Below are positions 34,223 to 42,978 of a DNA stretch of 64,000 bases, one piece after another. The position numbers were made by a program, and so were the translations under genes. The number at the start of each line of letters is the position of its first letter. Positions within the stretch are counted from its first letter, which is position 1. The DNA is from CAZZCP01 sp964653235 (lineage in GTDB: Bacteria; Bdellovibrionota; Bdellovibrionia; Bdellovibrionales; UBA840), in assembly GCA_964653235.1 (NCBI GenBank), contig CAZZCP010000003.1, forward strand, positions 17,435-81,434, given 5' to 3'. The notes under the pieces are model-generated. The model saw only the letters and a list, made by a program, of their open reading frames with translations. It was not told where the DNA came from and ran no database searches.

Positions 34223-35605
34223 TTAGGGATTTTCTTCGAAAAACTGGGCCGCTTCATCTAAAAATTCAGGTCTAAGCCAGCTTTCATGATACAAAGTAAA
34301 GTTATCTTCGTATTTCTCTAAAAAGGCTTTTTGCTTATACAATATGGCAGAGTGAAGACTGCCATGTTCATTTAAAATCATTCGATACTTTGCTTGCCTA
34401 TCCGTCAAGTAATTGCTGGCAAGAAAGTTTTCGTCATACCAAATTTTACTTAAAAACTCGAAATAAACTTCAGGCAGATCATAGCGAATAGGCAAGATTC
34501 CTACTTTGTTTGCGAGATAGCCTGATAAACCAAATTGAGTAAAAGAATCTACAGCCTTAGCAGTCTCGGCATATCTTCTTTTTAAATACTCTATTCTGTC
34601 TTTAACATTTTCGGGACTAACAGTTTGAGTGGTCTCTGAGTAGAACAAATAGAGCAAAGTTTCTTCAGCAGTTAAAACGCCAAGTTTACCAGTAGTAGTT
34701 TGAGCATTGAAAACAGTGAATTTTTGATAGATGCTAGCAGCCCACTTTGGATAGCGAATCCAGCCAGTAAGAGGAAAGGCAGAAGAGCCGATATAGATAG
34801 CTGTTTTTGTCCAAAACCACCAGCCTGTATAATCATCCAAATTGTGTTGAGTTAAATCATATAAAAAATCTGCCTTTTGGCGAATGCTCATTTGACCAAA
34901 GCGCAGAATATGAAATTCTTTGTAAAGTCTTGTGAGTGCAAAAAAAGAAGCTATCAGGTCTTGTTTTTCAGTATCGCTCAATTGACAGCGAATCGTATCT
35001 TCTGGCCGCTCGAGCAGAAAACTTATATAAAGCGGAATAAGATATTGGTAGCTATGCCATTTGGCCTCATGATAGAAGTCTTTCTCATTGTTTCGATCTA
35101 AGGGGCGCAAAACAGAATCAAGTAAGTATCTTTGTTCTGCAAGCAGTGTATCGAGTCGTTCAAAGTAATTGCTGCAAATTCTACTGTCTGAAAGCTCACG
35201 AGCGAGTTCATCGTAGGCATCAGGTACAGTGGCAGGGTACTTTCCAGAAATCAAATCACTACGAAGATGACGTTCTTTAGATAAGAGCCTTTGATGTATT
35301 TTTTGATATTGGATTTGAAAATCACTCAGAGCCTGATCGATATCTGTTTTGATAATCCCATCAAGCCAACGAACTTGAATTATAGGCTTTAAGCCCCTGT
35401 GAAACTCACGCATTAAGTAAAGTTCCATAATTTCATTTTGGTCTTTTTCTTTTTGGGTAATTTGTGGTTTCGGCTCTAAGGGAATTTTGTCTTTGGAGAG
35501 ATTCTCTTTTTGTATGCCAGGACCCCGATCTGAGATCAGCTTAGATTCGTTGCCAGAATCAGAGCAGGCAAAAAGCAATAAAAAGACAAAGTATTTTGTA
35601 TACAT
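34223..35605 (-). CDS. Large helical lipoprotein of unknown function
   Basis: 460 residues. A very short lipoprotein signal (MYTKYFVFLLLFAC, lipobox LFAC) is followed by a charged linker rich in Lys, Glu and Pro. The body is mainly helical, with many aromatic residues (YTGWWFWTKTAIYIGSSAFP; IRYPKWAASIYQKFTVFNAQ) that could contact the membrane. No motif is recognised. The gene is followed by a probable terminator. Nothing in the neighbourhood suggests a function. Confidence 0.75.
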   Translation of the reverse strand: MYTKYFVFLLLFACSDSGNESKLISDRGPGIQKENLSKDKIPLEPKPQITQKEKDQNEIMELYLMREFHRGLKPIIQVRWLDGIIKTDIDQALSDFQIQYQKIHQRLLSKERHLRSDLISGKYPATVPDAYDELARELSDSRICSNYFERLDTLLAEQRYLLDSVLRPLDRNNEKDFYHEAKWHSYQYLIPLYISFLLERPEDTIRCQLSDTEKQDLIASFFALTRLYKEFHILRFGQMSIRQKADFLYDLTQHNLDDYTGWWFWTKTAIYIGSSAFPLTGWIRYPKWAASIYQKFTVFNAQTTTGKLGVLTAEETLLYLFYSETTQTVSPENVKDRIEYLKRRYAETAKAVDSFTQFGLSGYLANKVGILPIRYDLPEVYFEFLSKIWYDENFLASNYLTDRQAKYRMILNEHGSLHSAILYKQKAFLEKYEDNFTLYHESWLRPEFLDEAAQFFEENP

Positions 35606-35708
35606 AGTTCAATGAAATGCATCATCTATGCCTATGCCAAATGCAAATATATTGATCAAGACTAAAAATCTTTCACTCAATTACATACCTAAGACAAAAT
35701 ATGTCACT

Positions 35709-35736
35709 TTGAGCTGGTACTGACTTTGCTTATTAT
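35709..35736 (+). promoter_or_regulatory. Sigma-70-like promoter for a candidate sRNA
   Basis: TTGAGC (35709-35714) and TATTAT (35731-35736) are 16 bp apart on the plus strand, in a 240-bp region with no plus-strand gene. A transcript would start near 35743. Confidence 0.5.
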
Positions 35737-35742
35737 AAGATT

Positions 35743-35847
35743 ATTCTATAGGTGGACTCAGGTCTTTTGACGGGATCAGGGAGATGTTAGGTTTGCTCAT
35801 TCGTGGGTGTAAAAGAGCCCGCTCTGCAGTGCAGAGCGGGTTTTTTT
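35743..35847 (+). ncRNA. Candidate small RNA ending in a strong terminator, antisense to the glnA 3' end
   Basis: A predicted transcript of about 105 nt runs from the promoter at 35709-35736 to the hairpin CCCGCTCTGC-AGT-GCAGAGCGGG (35818-35840), a perfect ten-pair stem followed by seven T residues. The last bases reach the glnA stop codon (35846-35848), so readthrough would be antisense to glnA. No open frame of note is present. Alternatively the hairpin serves only as the glnA terminator on the minus strand, where the T tract is weaker (CTCTTTTA). Confidence 0.45.
35818..35847. terminator. Perfect ten-pair terminator hairpin beside the glnA stop
   Basis: CCCGCTCTGC and GCAGAGCGGG flank a three-base loop. 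A T7 tract follows on the plus strand and CTCTTTT on the minus strand, so it can act in both directions; the plus orientation looks stronger. Confidence 0.8.
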
Positions 35848-37258
35848 AAATGTCATAGTACATATGAAATTCAATCGGAAGAGGTCTTGCCTGAATTTCA
35901 CGAACTTCGTTTTCGGTTTTGTAGTTGATCCAGTTGTACAGAAAGTCTTTGGTAAAGACATCTCCGGCGAGCAAAAATTCATTTTTAGTCGCTAAGTTTT
36001 TTAAACTCTCTTCAAGTCCTGAAGGAACAGATTCAACTTTGCTACCTTCCTCGTGAGACAAAGAGTAAAGGTCTTTCTCTAGTGGCTCACCTGGGTGGAT
36101 TTTGTTTTGTATGCCATCAATTCCTGCCATTAGCAGAGCTGAGAATGCTAGGTAAACATTCGCACTTGGGTCGGGCGTGCGAAACTCAATGCGTTTGGCT
36201 TTTGGATTGTCTCCAGTCATTGGAATGCGAATCGATGCAGAACGATTTCTAGCGCTGTAAGCAAGCCGAATTGGTGCTTCAAAACCAGGAACCAATCTTT
36301 TATAAGAATTGGTGGTTGGATTGGTAAAGGCACAGACACTTGGGGCGTGTTTTAAAATGCCGCCAATAAAATGCAAGGCCGTTTCAGAAAGACCAGCATA
36401 TTCATTGCCGGCAAAAAGGGCTTTGCCTTCTTTGAATAAAGACATGTGGGTGTGCATGCCTGAGCCATTGTCATTAAAAATCGGTTTGGGCATAAAGGTG
36501 GCAGTTTTATGATGTCTTCGGGCAACATTTTTAATGACATATTTAAACCACATCATGGTGTCTGCCATTGGTAAAAGTTCATCATAGCGAATATTGATTT
36601 CGCCTTGTCCTGCAGTTGCAACTTCATGGTGTTGTCTTTCGACTTGAATTCCAAGCTGCTCTAAGACCATACACATTTCAGCTCGTAAGTCATGCAGTCG
36701 ATCTGTGGGAAGAGCCGGAAAATAGCCTCCTTTGTGGCGAGGGAGGTGACCAAGGTTTTTGTTTTCTCTACCACCAGAATTCCAAATGGCTTCTTCGGAA
36801 TCAATTTCATAAAAACTATAGTGAGGGGAGCTTGAATAGCGAATGTCATCAAAAATAAAAAACTCTGCCTCAGGGCCAAAAAAAGCTGTGTCGGCAATGC
36901 CTGTTGACTTTAAATATTCGACAGCTTTCTTGGCAATTTGCCTTGGGTCTTTGCTGTAAGGCACACCATTATCAGGCTCATAGATATCACAAATCAAAGA
37001 AAGTGTTGGGAGCTCCATAAAAGGATCTATCTTTGCTGTGGCCGGGTCAGGAATGACTGTCATGTCAGAGTTATCAATATTCTGCCATGCACGAAGTGAA
37101 CTTCCATCAAAGTTTAAACCCTTTTGAAAAACTTCATCTGTTAATTGGTGTATTGGCAAACTAAAGTGTTGCCAAGTGCCAAACAAATCAGAAAACTTTA
37201 GATCGACCATTTTTACGCCTTGGTCTTTGGCAAAGGTCATAATCTCACTTGAACTCAT
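35846..37258 (-). CDS. glnA: Glutamine synthetase type I
   Basis: 470 residues, standard for GSI-beta. Visible family segments are the Gln-N beta-grasp with SLPIHQLTDEVFQKGLNFDG and SSLRAWQNIDNSDM, FFGPEAEFFIFDDI, GSGMHTHMSL (NGSGMH ammonium/ATP region), and the C-terminal RNRSASIRIP. Tyr398 in EKDLYSLSHEE sits where GlnE adenylylates Tyr397 of E. coli, so adenylylation control is likely. It makes glutamine from glutamate, ammonia and ATP. It lies 9 bp downstream of glnB and shares its promoter at 37631-37659. Confidence 0.97.
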   Translation of the reverse strand: MSSSEIMTFAKDQGVKMVDLKFSDLFGTWQHFSLPIHQLTDEVFQKGLNFDGSSLRAWQNIDNSDMTVIPDPATAKIDPFMELPTLSLICDIYEPDNGVPYSKDPRQIAKKAVEYLKSTGIADTAFFGPEAEFFIFDDIRYSSSPHYSFYEIDSEEAIWNSGGRENKNLGHLPRHKGGYFPALPTDRLHDLRAEMCMVLEQLGIQVERQHHEVATAGQGEINIRYDELLPMADTMMWFKYVIKNVARRHHKTATFMPKPIFNDNGSGMHTHMSLFKEGKALFAGNEYAGLSETALHFIGGILKHAPSVCAFTNPTTNSYKRLVPGFEAPIRLAYSARNRSASIRIPMTGDNPKAKRIEFRTPDPSANVYLAFSALLMAGIDGIQNKIHPGEPLEKDLYSLSHEEGSKVESVPSGLEESLKNLATKNEFLLAGDVFTKDFLYNWINYKTENEVREIQARPLPIEFHMYYDI

Positions 37259-37267
37259 TAAGACTCC

Positions 37268-37603
37268 TTATAATATTGCGTCTTCGTTTGTTTCGCCGGT
37301 GCGAATGCGAATGGCTTGCTCTAATGGGTAAACAAAAATTTTGCCATCACCATTTTCTCCTGTTTGAGAAAAATTTTGAATGATTTGTAAAATTTCAGAA
37401 AGCTGGTCATCGGTAACAATGCTTTCGACTTTAACTTTATCAAAAAAAATTGTGCTCTTTTTATGATAAGCTTTTGCAAACTTCTGTGTTCTACCAAAGC
37501 CTTTGATCTCCGTAAGGCTCAAGCCGCCAACTCCTGCAACGCGAAGAGCTTTAACTAAGTCTTCGAGTTGTTCTGGTCTAATAATTGCTTCTATTTTTTT
37601 CAA
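37268..37603 (-). CDS. glnB: Nitrogen regulatory P-II protein with altered T-loop
   Basis: 111 residues, starting at a TTG with GAGGG upstream. The P-II core is well conserved (MKKIEAIIRPEQLEDLVKAL; TGENGDGKIFVYPLEQAIRI; RTGETNEDAI). The T-loop is unusual: after GFGR it reads TQKFAKAYHKKSTIFFDKVK, two residues shorter than E. coli GlnB. Tyr46 is kept, but the uridylylated Tyr51 is Thr51 and the Y-R-G-A-E-Y sequence is lost. Control by GlnD in the classical way is therefore doubtful, although ATP/ADP and 2-oxoglutarate sensing through the B and C loops should remain. First gene of the glnBA operon. Confidence 0.93.
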   Translation of the reverse strand: MKKIEAIIRPEQLEDLVKALRVAGVGGLSLTEIKGFGRTQKFAKAYHKKSTIFFDKVKVESIVTDDQLSEILQIIQNFSQTGENGDGKIFVYPLEQAIRIRTGETNEDAIL

Positions 37604-37630
37604 ACAGTCCCTCGTTGAAAAGCCAAAGCT

Positions 37631-37659
37631 ATTATAGCGATGAAAGCCTTGTTTATCAA
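37631..37659 (-). promoter_or_regulatory. Sigma-70 promoter for glnB-glnA
   Basis: On the minus strand TTGATA (37654-37659) and a perfect TATAAT (37631-37636) are separated by 17 bp, placing the start near 37624 with a 20-nt leader. No sigma-54 (GG-N10-GC) site is evident here. Confidence 0.7.
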
Positions 37660-37781
37660 AATTCTTTCTTCACAATGCGGATAGGCTTTACAAATTTTTT
37701 TTCTGTGTAGGTATTGCAGGCTGATAGCATTTTTGTTACATCATCTCCTCTCTCAACTATGGGGAAAAGAAAGAGGTATGC

Positions 37782-38378
37782 ATGATTAGTCACCGTCTAT
37801 TCCTTTGCGGTTCTATGTGTGAAGGTATGGTTCATCGCTCTTTGATTGAAGAAAAAATTCAATCGGTTGAAAAAGCCTATATTCGTGCCAGCGTATATCG
37901 CTTGCCCGTTGGATATCCGGTTTTACTTGAAAATGGAGAGGATCGAATAGAAGGTGAGTTGGTCCATTTTGAATCTTCACAGATTTTATTTCCGCTTTTG
38001 GATGAATTTCATGCTTATAAAGAAGAAGCCCCTGAAAAGTCTTTATACTTCAGAAAAAGAATTGAAGTGGCCTTAGATTCAGAGCGATTGGAAGCCTATT
38101 GCTATTTTATAAACCCGAGAAAGCTGCCAAGAGGTTCACAAAAAATTGCTGCAGGCAATTGGCAGGATGACTTTCGCTCCCACGAACCTATGACCGAAAC
38201 TTTGAGTATTGAAGAAAAAGACTATCTCAAAATGCTGGCAAATTGTTCGGGACGGGCGGTGATTCCCTATACCAATATGACTCGCGATTTAGAGAGAAGA
38301 GGTATTGTAGTAGATAAGGGAAGAAGGCCGGCATTGACGCAGCTAGGTAAAGAAATCTACCGCTATCTTGGTTTGTAA
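37782..38378 (+). CDS. GGCT/AIG2-like protein with a helical, wHTH-like C-terminal tail
   Basis: 198 residues. The first 135 residues follow the gamma-glutamylcyclotransferase (AIG2-like) fold: SHRLFLCGSMCEGMVHRSLI, VYRLPVGYPVLLENG, IEGELVHFESSQILFPLLDE and YFRKRIEVAL. The position of the catalytic Glu (LDxxE in active enzymes) reads LDEFH, so activity is uncertain. The last 60 residues (SIEEKDYLKMLANCSGRAVI; TRDLERRGIVVDKGRRPALT) resemble a winged-helix module. It lies 5 bp upstream of trmL and probably shares a transcript with it. Confidence 0.7.
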   Translation: MISHRLFLCGSMCEGMVHRSLIEEKIQSVEKAYIRASVYRLPVGYPVLLENGEDRIEGELVHFESSQILFPLLDEFHAYKEEAPEKSLYFRKRIEVALDSERLEAYCYFINPRKLPRGSQKIAAGNWQDDFRSHEPMTETLSIEEKDYLKMLANCSGRAVIPYTNMTRDLERRGIVVDKGRRPALTQLGKEIYRYLGL

Positions 38379-38383
38379 TTAAA

Positions 38384-38845
38384 ATGCAGCCCAGTTTTCA
38401 TATTGTCCTGCATGAGCCTGAGATTCCCAATAATACCGGAAACATTGGAAGAACCTGCGTTGGTCTCAATGCGAAGCTACACTTAATTAAGCCTTTAGGT
38501 TTTTCTTTAGAAGATAAAATGCTCAAGCGTTCAGGGCTTGACTACTGGCCTGACTTAGATTGGCAAGTCTACGAAAATATAGATGAATGTTTAGACCAAA
38601 TTGGTTCAGAGAGAATTTTCTGTTTAAGCACAAAAGGACAGAAGTCTTTTTTTGAGTTTCAATACCAACAAGGTGATGTATTTGTATTCGGAAAAGAGAC
38701 AAAGGGCTTGCCAGTAGAGATTCGGGAAGCCTATAAAGAACGATGCGTTAAATTACCTATGATTGGTCCGATTCGCAGCTACAATCTGGCCAATGCCGTA
38801 GCAGTAGTTTCTTTTGAGGCATTGAGACAAATAAAGAATTTCTAA
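38384..38845 (+). CDS. trmL: tRNA (cytidine(34)-2'-O)-methyltransferase TrmL
   Basis: 153 residues, the minimal SPOUT length for TrmL. N-terminal HIVLHEPEIPNNTGNIGRTC is the RNA-proximal signature. The trefoil knot shows VFGKETKGLP, LPMIGPIRSYNLANAVAVVS. It methylates the ribose of the wobble base of tRNA-Leu isoacceptors (C34 and cmnm5U34). It is preceded by the GGCT-like gene and followed after 61 bp by secA. Confidence 0.94.
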   Translation: MQPSFHIVLHEPEIPNNTGNIGRTCVGLNAKLHLIKPLGFSLEDKMLKRSGLDYWPDLDWQVYENIDECLDQIGSERIFCLSTKGQKSFFEFQYQQGDVFVFGKETKGLPVEIREAYKERCVKLPMIGPIRSYNLANAVAVVSFEALRQIKNF

Positions 38846-38906
38846 AAGCTTTAATTTGCTCGCTTTACGATGACTGCTTGGGCAATTTTCGCTAGTATTC
38901 CTCATT

Positions 38907-41639
38907 ATGATTACAAAAATAGTACAGTCGATTTTAGGTACCCATCACGAAAGAGAAAGAAAAAAGCTTTGGCCACTGGTTGAGAAGATCAATTCTCTTG
39001 AAGCCAGCTATAAAGCTTTGAGTGATGATCAATTAAAAGCTAAAACACGAGAATTCCAAGAAAAAATTGCCAATGGCGCAGGCGTAGAAGATGTACTGGT
39101 GGATGCGTTTGCAACCTGTCGCGAAGCTTCGACTCGAGTGTTGGGGATGCGCCATTATGATGTTCAGCTTTTTGGTGGAATTGTACTTAGTCGAGGTGCA
39201 GTTGCTGAGATGAAAACCGGTGAAGGTAAAACACTAGTTGCGACATTACCGGTATATCTCAATGCTTTAACGGGCAAGGGCTCTCACCTTGTTACAGTAA
39301 ATGATTATCTTGCCACTCGCGACTCAGAGTGGATGGGTAGGCTCTACAATTGGCTCGGATTAAGTGTAGGTTTGATCGTTCACAACTTAAGTGATCAGCA
39401 AAGAAAACAAGCCTATGGGGCTGATATTACCTATGGAACAAACAACGAATTTGGGTTTGATTATTTGCGCGACAATATGAAGTACTCGCTTGATGATTAT
39501 GTGCAAAGAGATCACCACTTTGCGATTGTCGATGAGTGTGACTCGATTTTAATCGATGAGGCTCGAACTCCTTTGATTATATCTGGCCCAGCAGAAGACA
39601 ATGTCGATAAGTATAAGGTCATTGCAAAAGTTCTTCCGCATTTAAAAAACGAAGTGCATTTTACCATGGAAGAGAAGACCAAGAGCGCCTCTCTTACAGA
39701 TGAAGGAAACCATAAAGTTGAAGAAATTCTAGGGGTCGAGAATATCTATGATCCGAAAAGTATTGATGTTCTTCACCATATTTACAATGGTTTGAAAGCC
39801 TATCACCTCTACAAAAAAGATGTCGACTACATGGTCAAAGATGGTGAGATCGTCATTATTGATGAGCATACCGGGCGTTTGATGGAGGGTCGTCGCTGGA
39901 GTGATGGTCTTCATCAAGCGATCGAGGTCAAAGAGGGAGTACCAATTCGCAGAGAAAACCAAACTCTTGCAAGTATTACCTTTCAAAACTTTTTTCGAAT
40001 GTATAATAAGCTTTCAGGTATGACGGGTACAGCAGACACAGAAGCCGTCGAATTTAAAAAAATCTACAATCTTGACGTCAATGTGATTCCTACCAACAAA
40101 CCCATTGCTCGTATCGATCAAAACGATGTGATCTACAAAAACGAGAGTGGAAAATTTAAAGCCATCATTGACGAAATCAAGAGCCGAGCAAAAATGGGTC
40201 AACCCGTCTTGGTCGGAACGATAAGTATTGAGAAGTCTGAAGAAATTTCGGAGGCTTTGAAAAAGGCTGGCATTACACACAAAGTTTTAAATGCCAAATA
40301 CCACGAACAAGAGGCTGAAATTGTTGCCCAAGCAGGGCGCAAAGGCGCGGTTACTATTGCCACCAATATGGCTGGTCGTGGAACCGACATTGTTTTGGGT
40401 GGAAACCCTGAGAGCTTAGCCAAAGCAAAATACCCAGATGAAGAATCTGAGGAGTATCAAAAGGCTTTTGCAGAATTTAAAAAGCAATGTGAAAGTGAAA
40501 AGCAAGATGTGCTAAAAGCTGGCGGTCTCTACATCATTGGAACCGAAAGACATGAGTCTCGACGAATCGACAATCAGCTTCGCGGTCGTTCAGGGCGTCA
40601 AGGTGACCCCGGTGAATCTCGATTTTATCTTTCACTTGATGACAATCTTTTGCGAATCTTTCAAGGCGACAAAATCAAACAATGGATGGGACGTTTGAAT
40701 ATGCCAGACGATGAACCCATAGACTCTAAAATGATTACTCGTTCTGTCGAGGGCGCGCAAAGAAAAGTCGAAGGTCATAACTTTGATATAAGAAAGCATA
40801 CTCTTGAATACGATGATGTGATGAACCAGCAAAGGTTTACTATCTATGGGCTTCGTAAAGAAGTGCTTGAAGGCGAAAAGCTCGAAGAGATCGTAAAAGA
40901 GATGATGGGTGATGTAAGCTCATTTTATCTTGATACTTTTATCCCTCAAGGGGCAAAGCCAGAGCAATGGGATGTTGAAGGACTTCGATCAGCCATTTCT
41001 AAAAATTTTGGTATTGAAGCTGATTTTTCAGCGGCGCAAACAGAAGTTGAACTCGACAATCTTGTAAGTGCGGCAGTAAAGGCAGCTTATGACGACCAGG
41101 CAAAAAAACTGGGCCCAATGCTCGAGCAAGTTCAACAAGTGATTTTACTTCGCTCGATCGACACTCGTTGGAAAGAACATCTACGAAATATGGATCATAT
41201 GAAAGACGGCATTGGTTTGAGAGCCTATGCGCAAAAAGATCCTCTGGTAGAATACAAAAAAGAGGCTTATCGAATGTTTGAGGAGCTGGATTTAAATATT
41301 AAAAAAGAAGCACTTGAGAAAATATTTAAAGTTCAGTTGGTAACAGAAGATCAAGCCGGTAATCAGGTTCCTATGGACTCAGAAGACTTGGCAGAAAGTT
41401 TTGAGCTGGAAGGTCCAGAAGAATACGAAATGAATGATCCCTCTGATCAGCTTGAGCAAAATTTTGGTGCCCCATTTATGCAGCCACCACGAGAACAAAG
41501 TCTAGGCTTTAGTCATGGAGCCTCTGCCCCACAAGAAAAAAAGCCTTTTATTCGTGAAGATAAGAAGGTTGGAAGAAATGATCCTTGTCCTTGTGGTAGT
41601 GGCAAAAAGTACAAAAACTGCCACGGAAAGAATGGCTAA
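38907..41639 (+). CDS. secA: Preprotein translocase ATPase SecA
   Basis: 910 residues. Walker A is MKTGEGKTLVATLPVY with Lys108, and the DEAD-type Walker B lies in VDECDSILIDEARTPLI. IATNMAGRGTDIVLGG is motif V of the second RecA lobe, and RGRSGRQGDPGESRFYLS is motif VI. A disordered acidic linker precedes a C-terminal zinc-binding SEC-C motif, DPCPCGSGKKYKNCH. It drives post-translational export through SecYEG. The next gene starts one base after its stop. Confidence 0.98.
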   Translation: MITKIVQSILGTHHERERKKLWPLVEKINSLEASYKALSDDQLKAKTREFQEKIANGAGVEDVLVDAFATCREASTRVLGMRHYDVQLFGGIVLSRGAVAEMKTGEGKTLVATLPVYLNALTGKGSHLVTVNDYLATRDSEWMGRLYNWLGLSVGLIVHNLSDQQRKQAYGADITYGTNNEFGFDYLRDNMKYSLDDYVQRDHHFAIVDECDSILIDEARTPLIISGPAEDNVDKYKVIAKVLPHLKNEVHFTMEEKTKSASLTDEGNHKVEEILGVENIYDPKSIDVLHHIYNGLKAYHLYKKDVDYMVKDGEIVIIDEHTGRLMEGRRWSDGLHQAIEVKEGVPIRRENQTLASITFQNFFRMYNKLSGMTGTADTEAVEFKKIYNLDVNVIPTNKPIARIDQNDVIYKNESGKFKAIIDEIKSRAKMGQPVLVGTISIEKSEEISEALKKAGITHKVLNAKYHEQEAEIVAQAGRKGAVTIATNMAGRGTDIVLGGNPESLAKAKYPDEESEEYQKAFAEFKKQCESEKQDVLKAGGLYIIGTERHESRRIDNQLRGRSGRQGDPGESRFYLSLDDNLLRIFQGDKIKQWMGRLNMPDDEPIDSKMITRSVEGAQRKVEGHNFDIRKHTLEYDDVMNQQRFTIYGLRKEVLEGEKLEEIVKEMMGDVSSFYLDTFIPQGAKPEQWDVEGLRSAISKNFGIEADFSAAQTEVELDNLVSAAVKAAYDDQAKKLGPMLEQVQQVILLRSIDTRWKEHLRNMDHMKDGIGLRAYAQKDPLVEYKKEAYRMFEELDLNIKKEALEKIFKVQLVTEDQAGNQVPMDSEDLAESFELEGPEEYEMNDPSDQLEQNFGAPFMQPPREQSLGFSHGASAPQEKKPFIREDKKVGRNDPCPCGSGKKYKNCHGKNG

Positions 41640-42398
41640 ATGGGGCAATGTCCGAACTGTGGAGCATCTATAAATACCGAAGATTTTGGCTTTAAAACCT
41701 GTCCAAGCTGCGAGAGCATGTTGGAAATCGACTTAGATGGCAATGTAAAGCTCAGTTCAGAGGTAATAAAACCACAGGCTTTGGCCACAGACCCAGCAGA
41801 AGGGGCAATTGATAATGATTGGGACTTAGATGGGCAAAAAGACTTTAGTGCTGATAATCAAGACGAACAAGTACCACAAGAATCTCCGCCAGTAGATGAG
41901 TCATGGGACTTTCAGGCTGTAGAGAGCAATTCTGAGTCTGATGCAGATGCCGCAGCAGCCGATGCAGACTGGCAAGCAAATTTTGCTCCTGAAGAAGCTG
42001 GTGAAGACCAAGCAACAAGTCTTTTAGATGCCAATTCAAATCGGGTTTTAGAGAAAGAAAATGCCTTTGCGCAAGAAGAACCAGCAGTTCAAGACAATGC
42101 TGATTTTGCTGAGGTGGTCGATTTTGCCAATTCTGAGAAGTCCAACCCCAATCAGGGAGAGCTCTTCTATAGTCTAGTGATTCAAGGTGTAGATTCAGCA
42201 AAAATTCGTGAGGAGCTTAGAGTAGCGCTAGAAGATAAAGCTTTTCTGTGGGATGTCGATGAGATCTTTAGCAGCATGAAAGACGGGGTGTTGAGAATTG
42301 AGAAAACCAATCCCGTTAAGGCCAGTATTCTGGTCGAAAGGCTAAAGGCAATCGATGTTCAAGTTCAATGGAAACAATACCACATCACAGATCTGTAA
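41640..42398 (+). CDS. Zinc-ribbon protein with acidic linker
   Basis: 252 residues starting directly after the secA stop. Two CxxC pairs at residues 4-7 and 21-24 (CPNC; CPSC) form an N-terminal zinc ribbon. A long Asp/Glu/Ala-rich disordered linker (about 60-165) leads to a compact C-terminal domain of about 75 residues (LFYSLVIQGVDSAKIREELR; VLRIEKTNPVKASILVERL) with a ferredoxin-like alternation. I know no function. It overlaps the following gene by 44 bp, so the secA-zinc ribbon-coiled coil trio is probably transcribed together. Confidence 0.8.
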   Translation: MGQCPNCGASINTEDFGFKTCPSCESMLEIDLDGNVKLSSEVIKPQALATDPAEGAIDNDWDLDGQKDFSADNQDEQVPQESPPVDESWDFQAVESNSESDADAAAADADWQANFAPEEAGEDQATSLLDANSNRVLEKENAFAQEEPAVQDNADFAEVVDFANSEKSNPNQGELFYSLVIQGVDSAKIREELRVALEDKAFLWDVDEIFSSMKDGVLRIEKTNPVKASILVERLKAIDVQVQWKQYHITDL

Positions 42399-42903
42399 AG
42401 CAGTGCTTTTGCTTTTGGTCTTTAGTGTATCTTTTTCTGCTCGAGTAAAACCGGCAAAGATAAAATCTTATGCTGATCGAGTTGAAGATGTCGATGATAT
42501 GCTTTTGCAAATACAAACAAAAAGACAAGAGCTGGATATCTTGATTCAACAAAAGAAAATACTTAAAGATCCTGAAGAAACCCGATTGATGATAGAACAG
42601 ATCAATATAAAGCTTGCTGAAATTGAAAAATTGGATCTCAAAGTAAAGAAAGAACAAAAGATTTTGCGCTACAAGTATCCTGAAAAATACGACAAATCAA
42701 AAAGAGACTACCAAGTTGGCCGAGATAAAGACAACTGGGATACAGCTACACTCAACACCACTGGAAATATCGATCTGAAGCTTACACTGATCAAACAAAA
42801 ACTTAAGAAGATCTATGGCTTGGTACCCAAAGAGACACGTCAGCCTGCCTCAATACCACAAAAACCCAAAGAAAAGTTTGATCGTATACGTGTGTCGAAA
42901 TAA
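42355..42903 (+). CDS. Secreted coiled-coil protein
   Basis: 182 residues. A signal peptide (ICKAVLLLLVFSVSFSA, preceded by a short polar N-region) leads into a highly charged helical body (LLQIQTKRQELDILIQQKKI; LAEIEKLDLKVKKEQKIL) and a basic, Pro-rich tail. It starts inside the zinc-ribbon gene (44-bp overlap). No family is recognised. It is probably periplasmic. Confidence 0.7.
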   Translation: MFKFNGNNTTSQICKAVLLLLVFSVSFSARVKPAKIKSYADRVEDVDDMLLQIQTKRQELDILIQQKKILKDPEETRLMIEQINIKLAEIEKLDLKVKKEQKILRYKYPEKYDKSKRDYQVGRDKDNWDTATLNTTGNIDLKLTLIKQKLKKIYGLVPKETRQPASIPQKPKEKFDRIRVSK

Positions 42904-42978
42904 AACACAGGTTTATAAAGACTATATTGTAAACTCACTTTACTTTCATTCGCTAAAAAAAGTGAATATAAGACTAGC

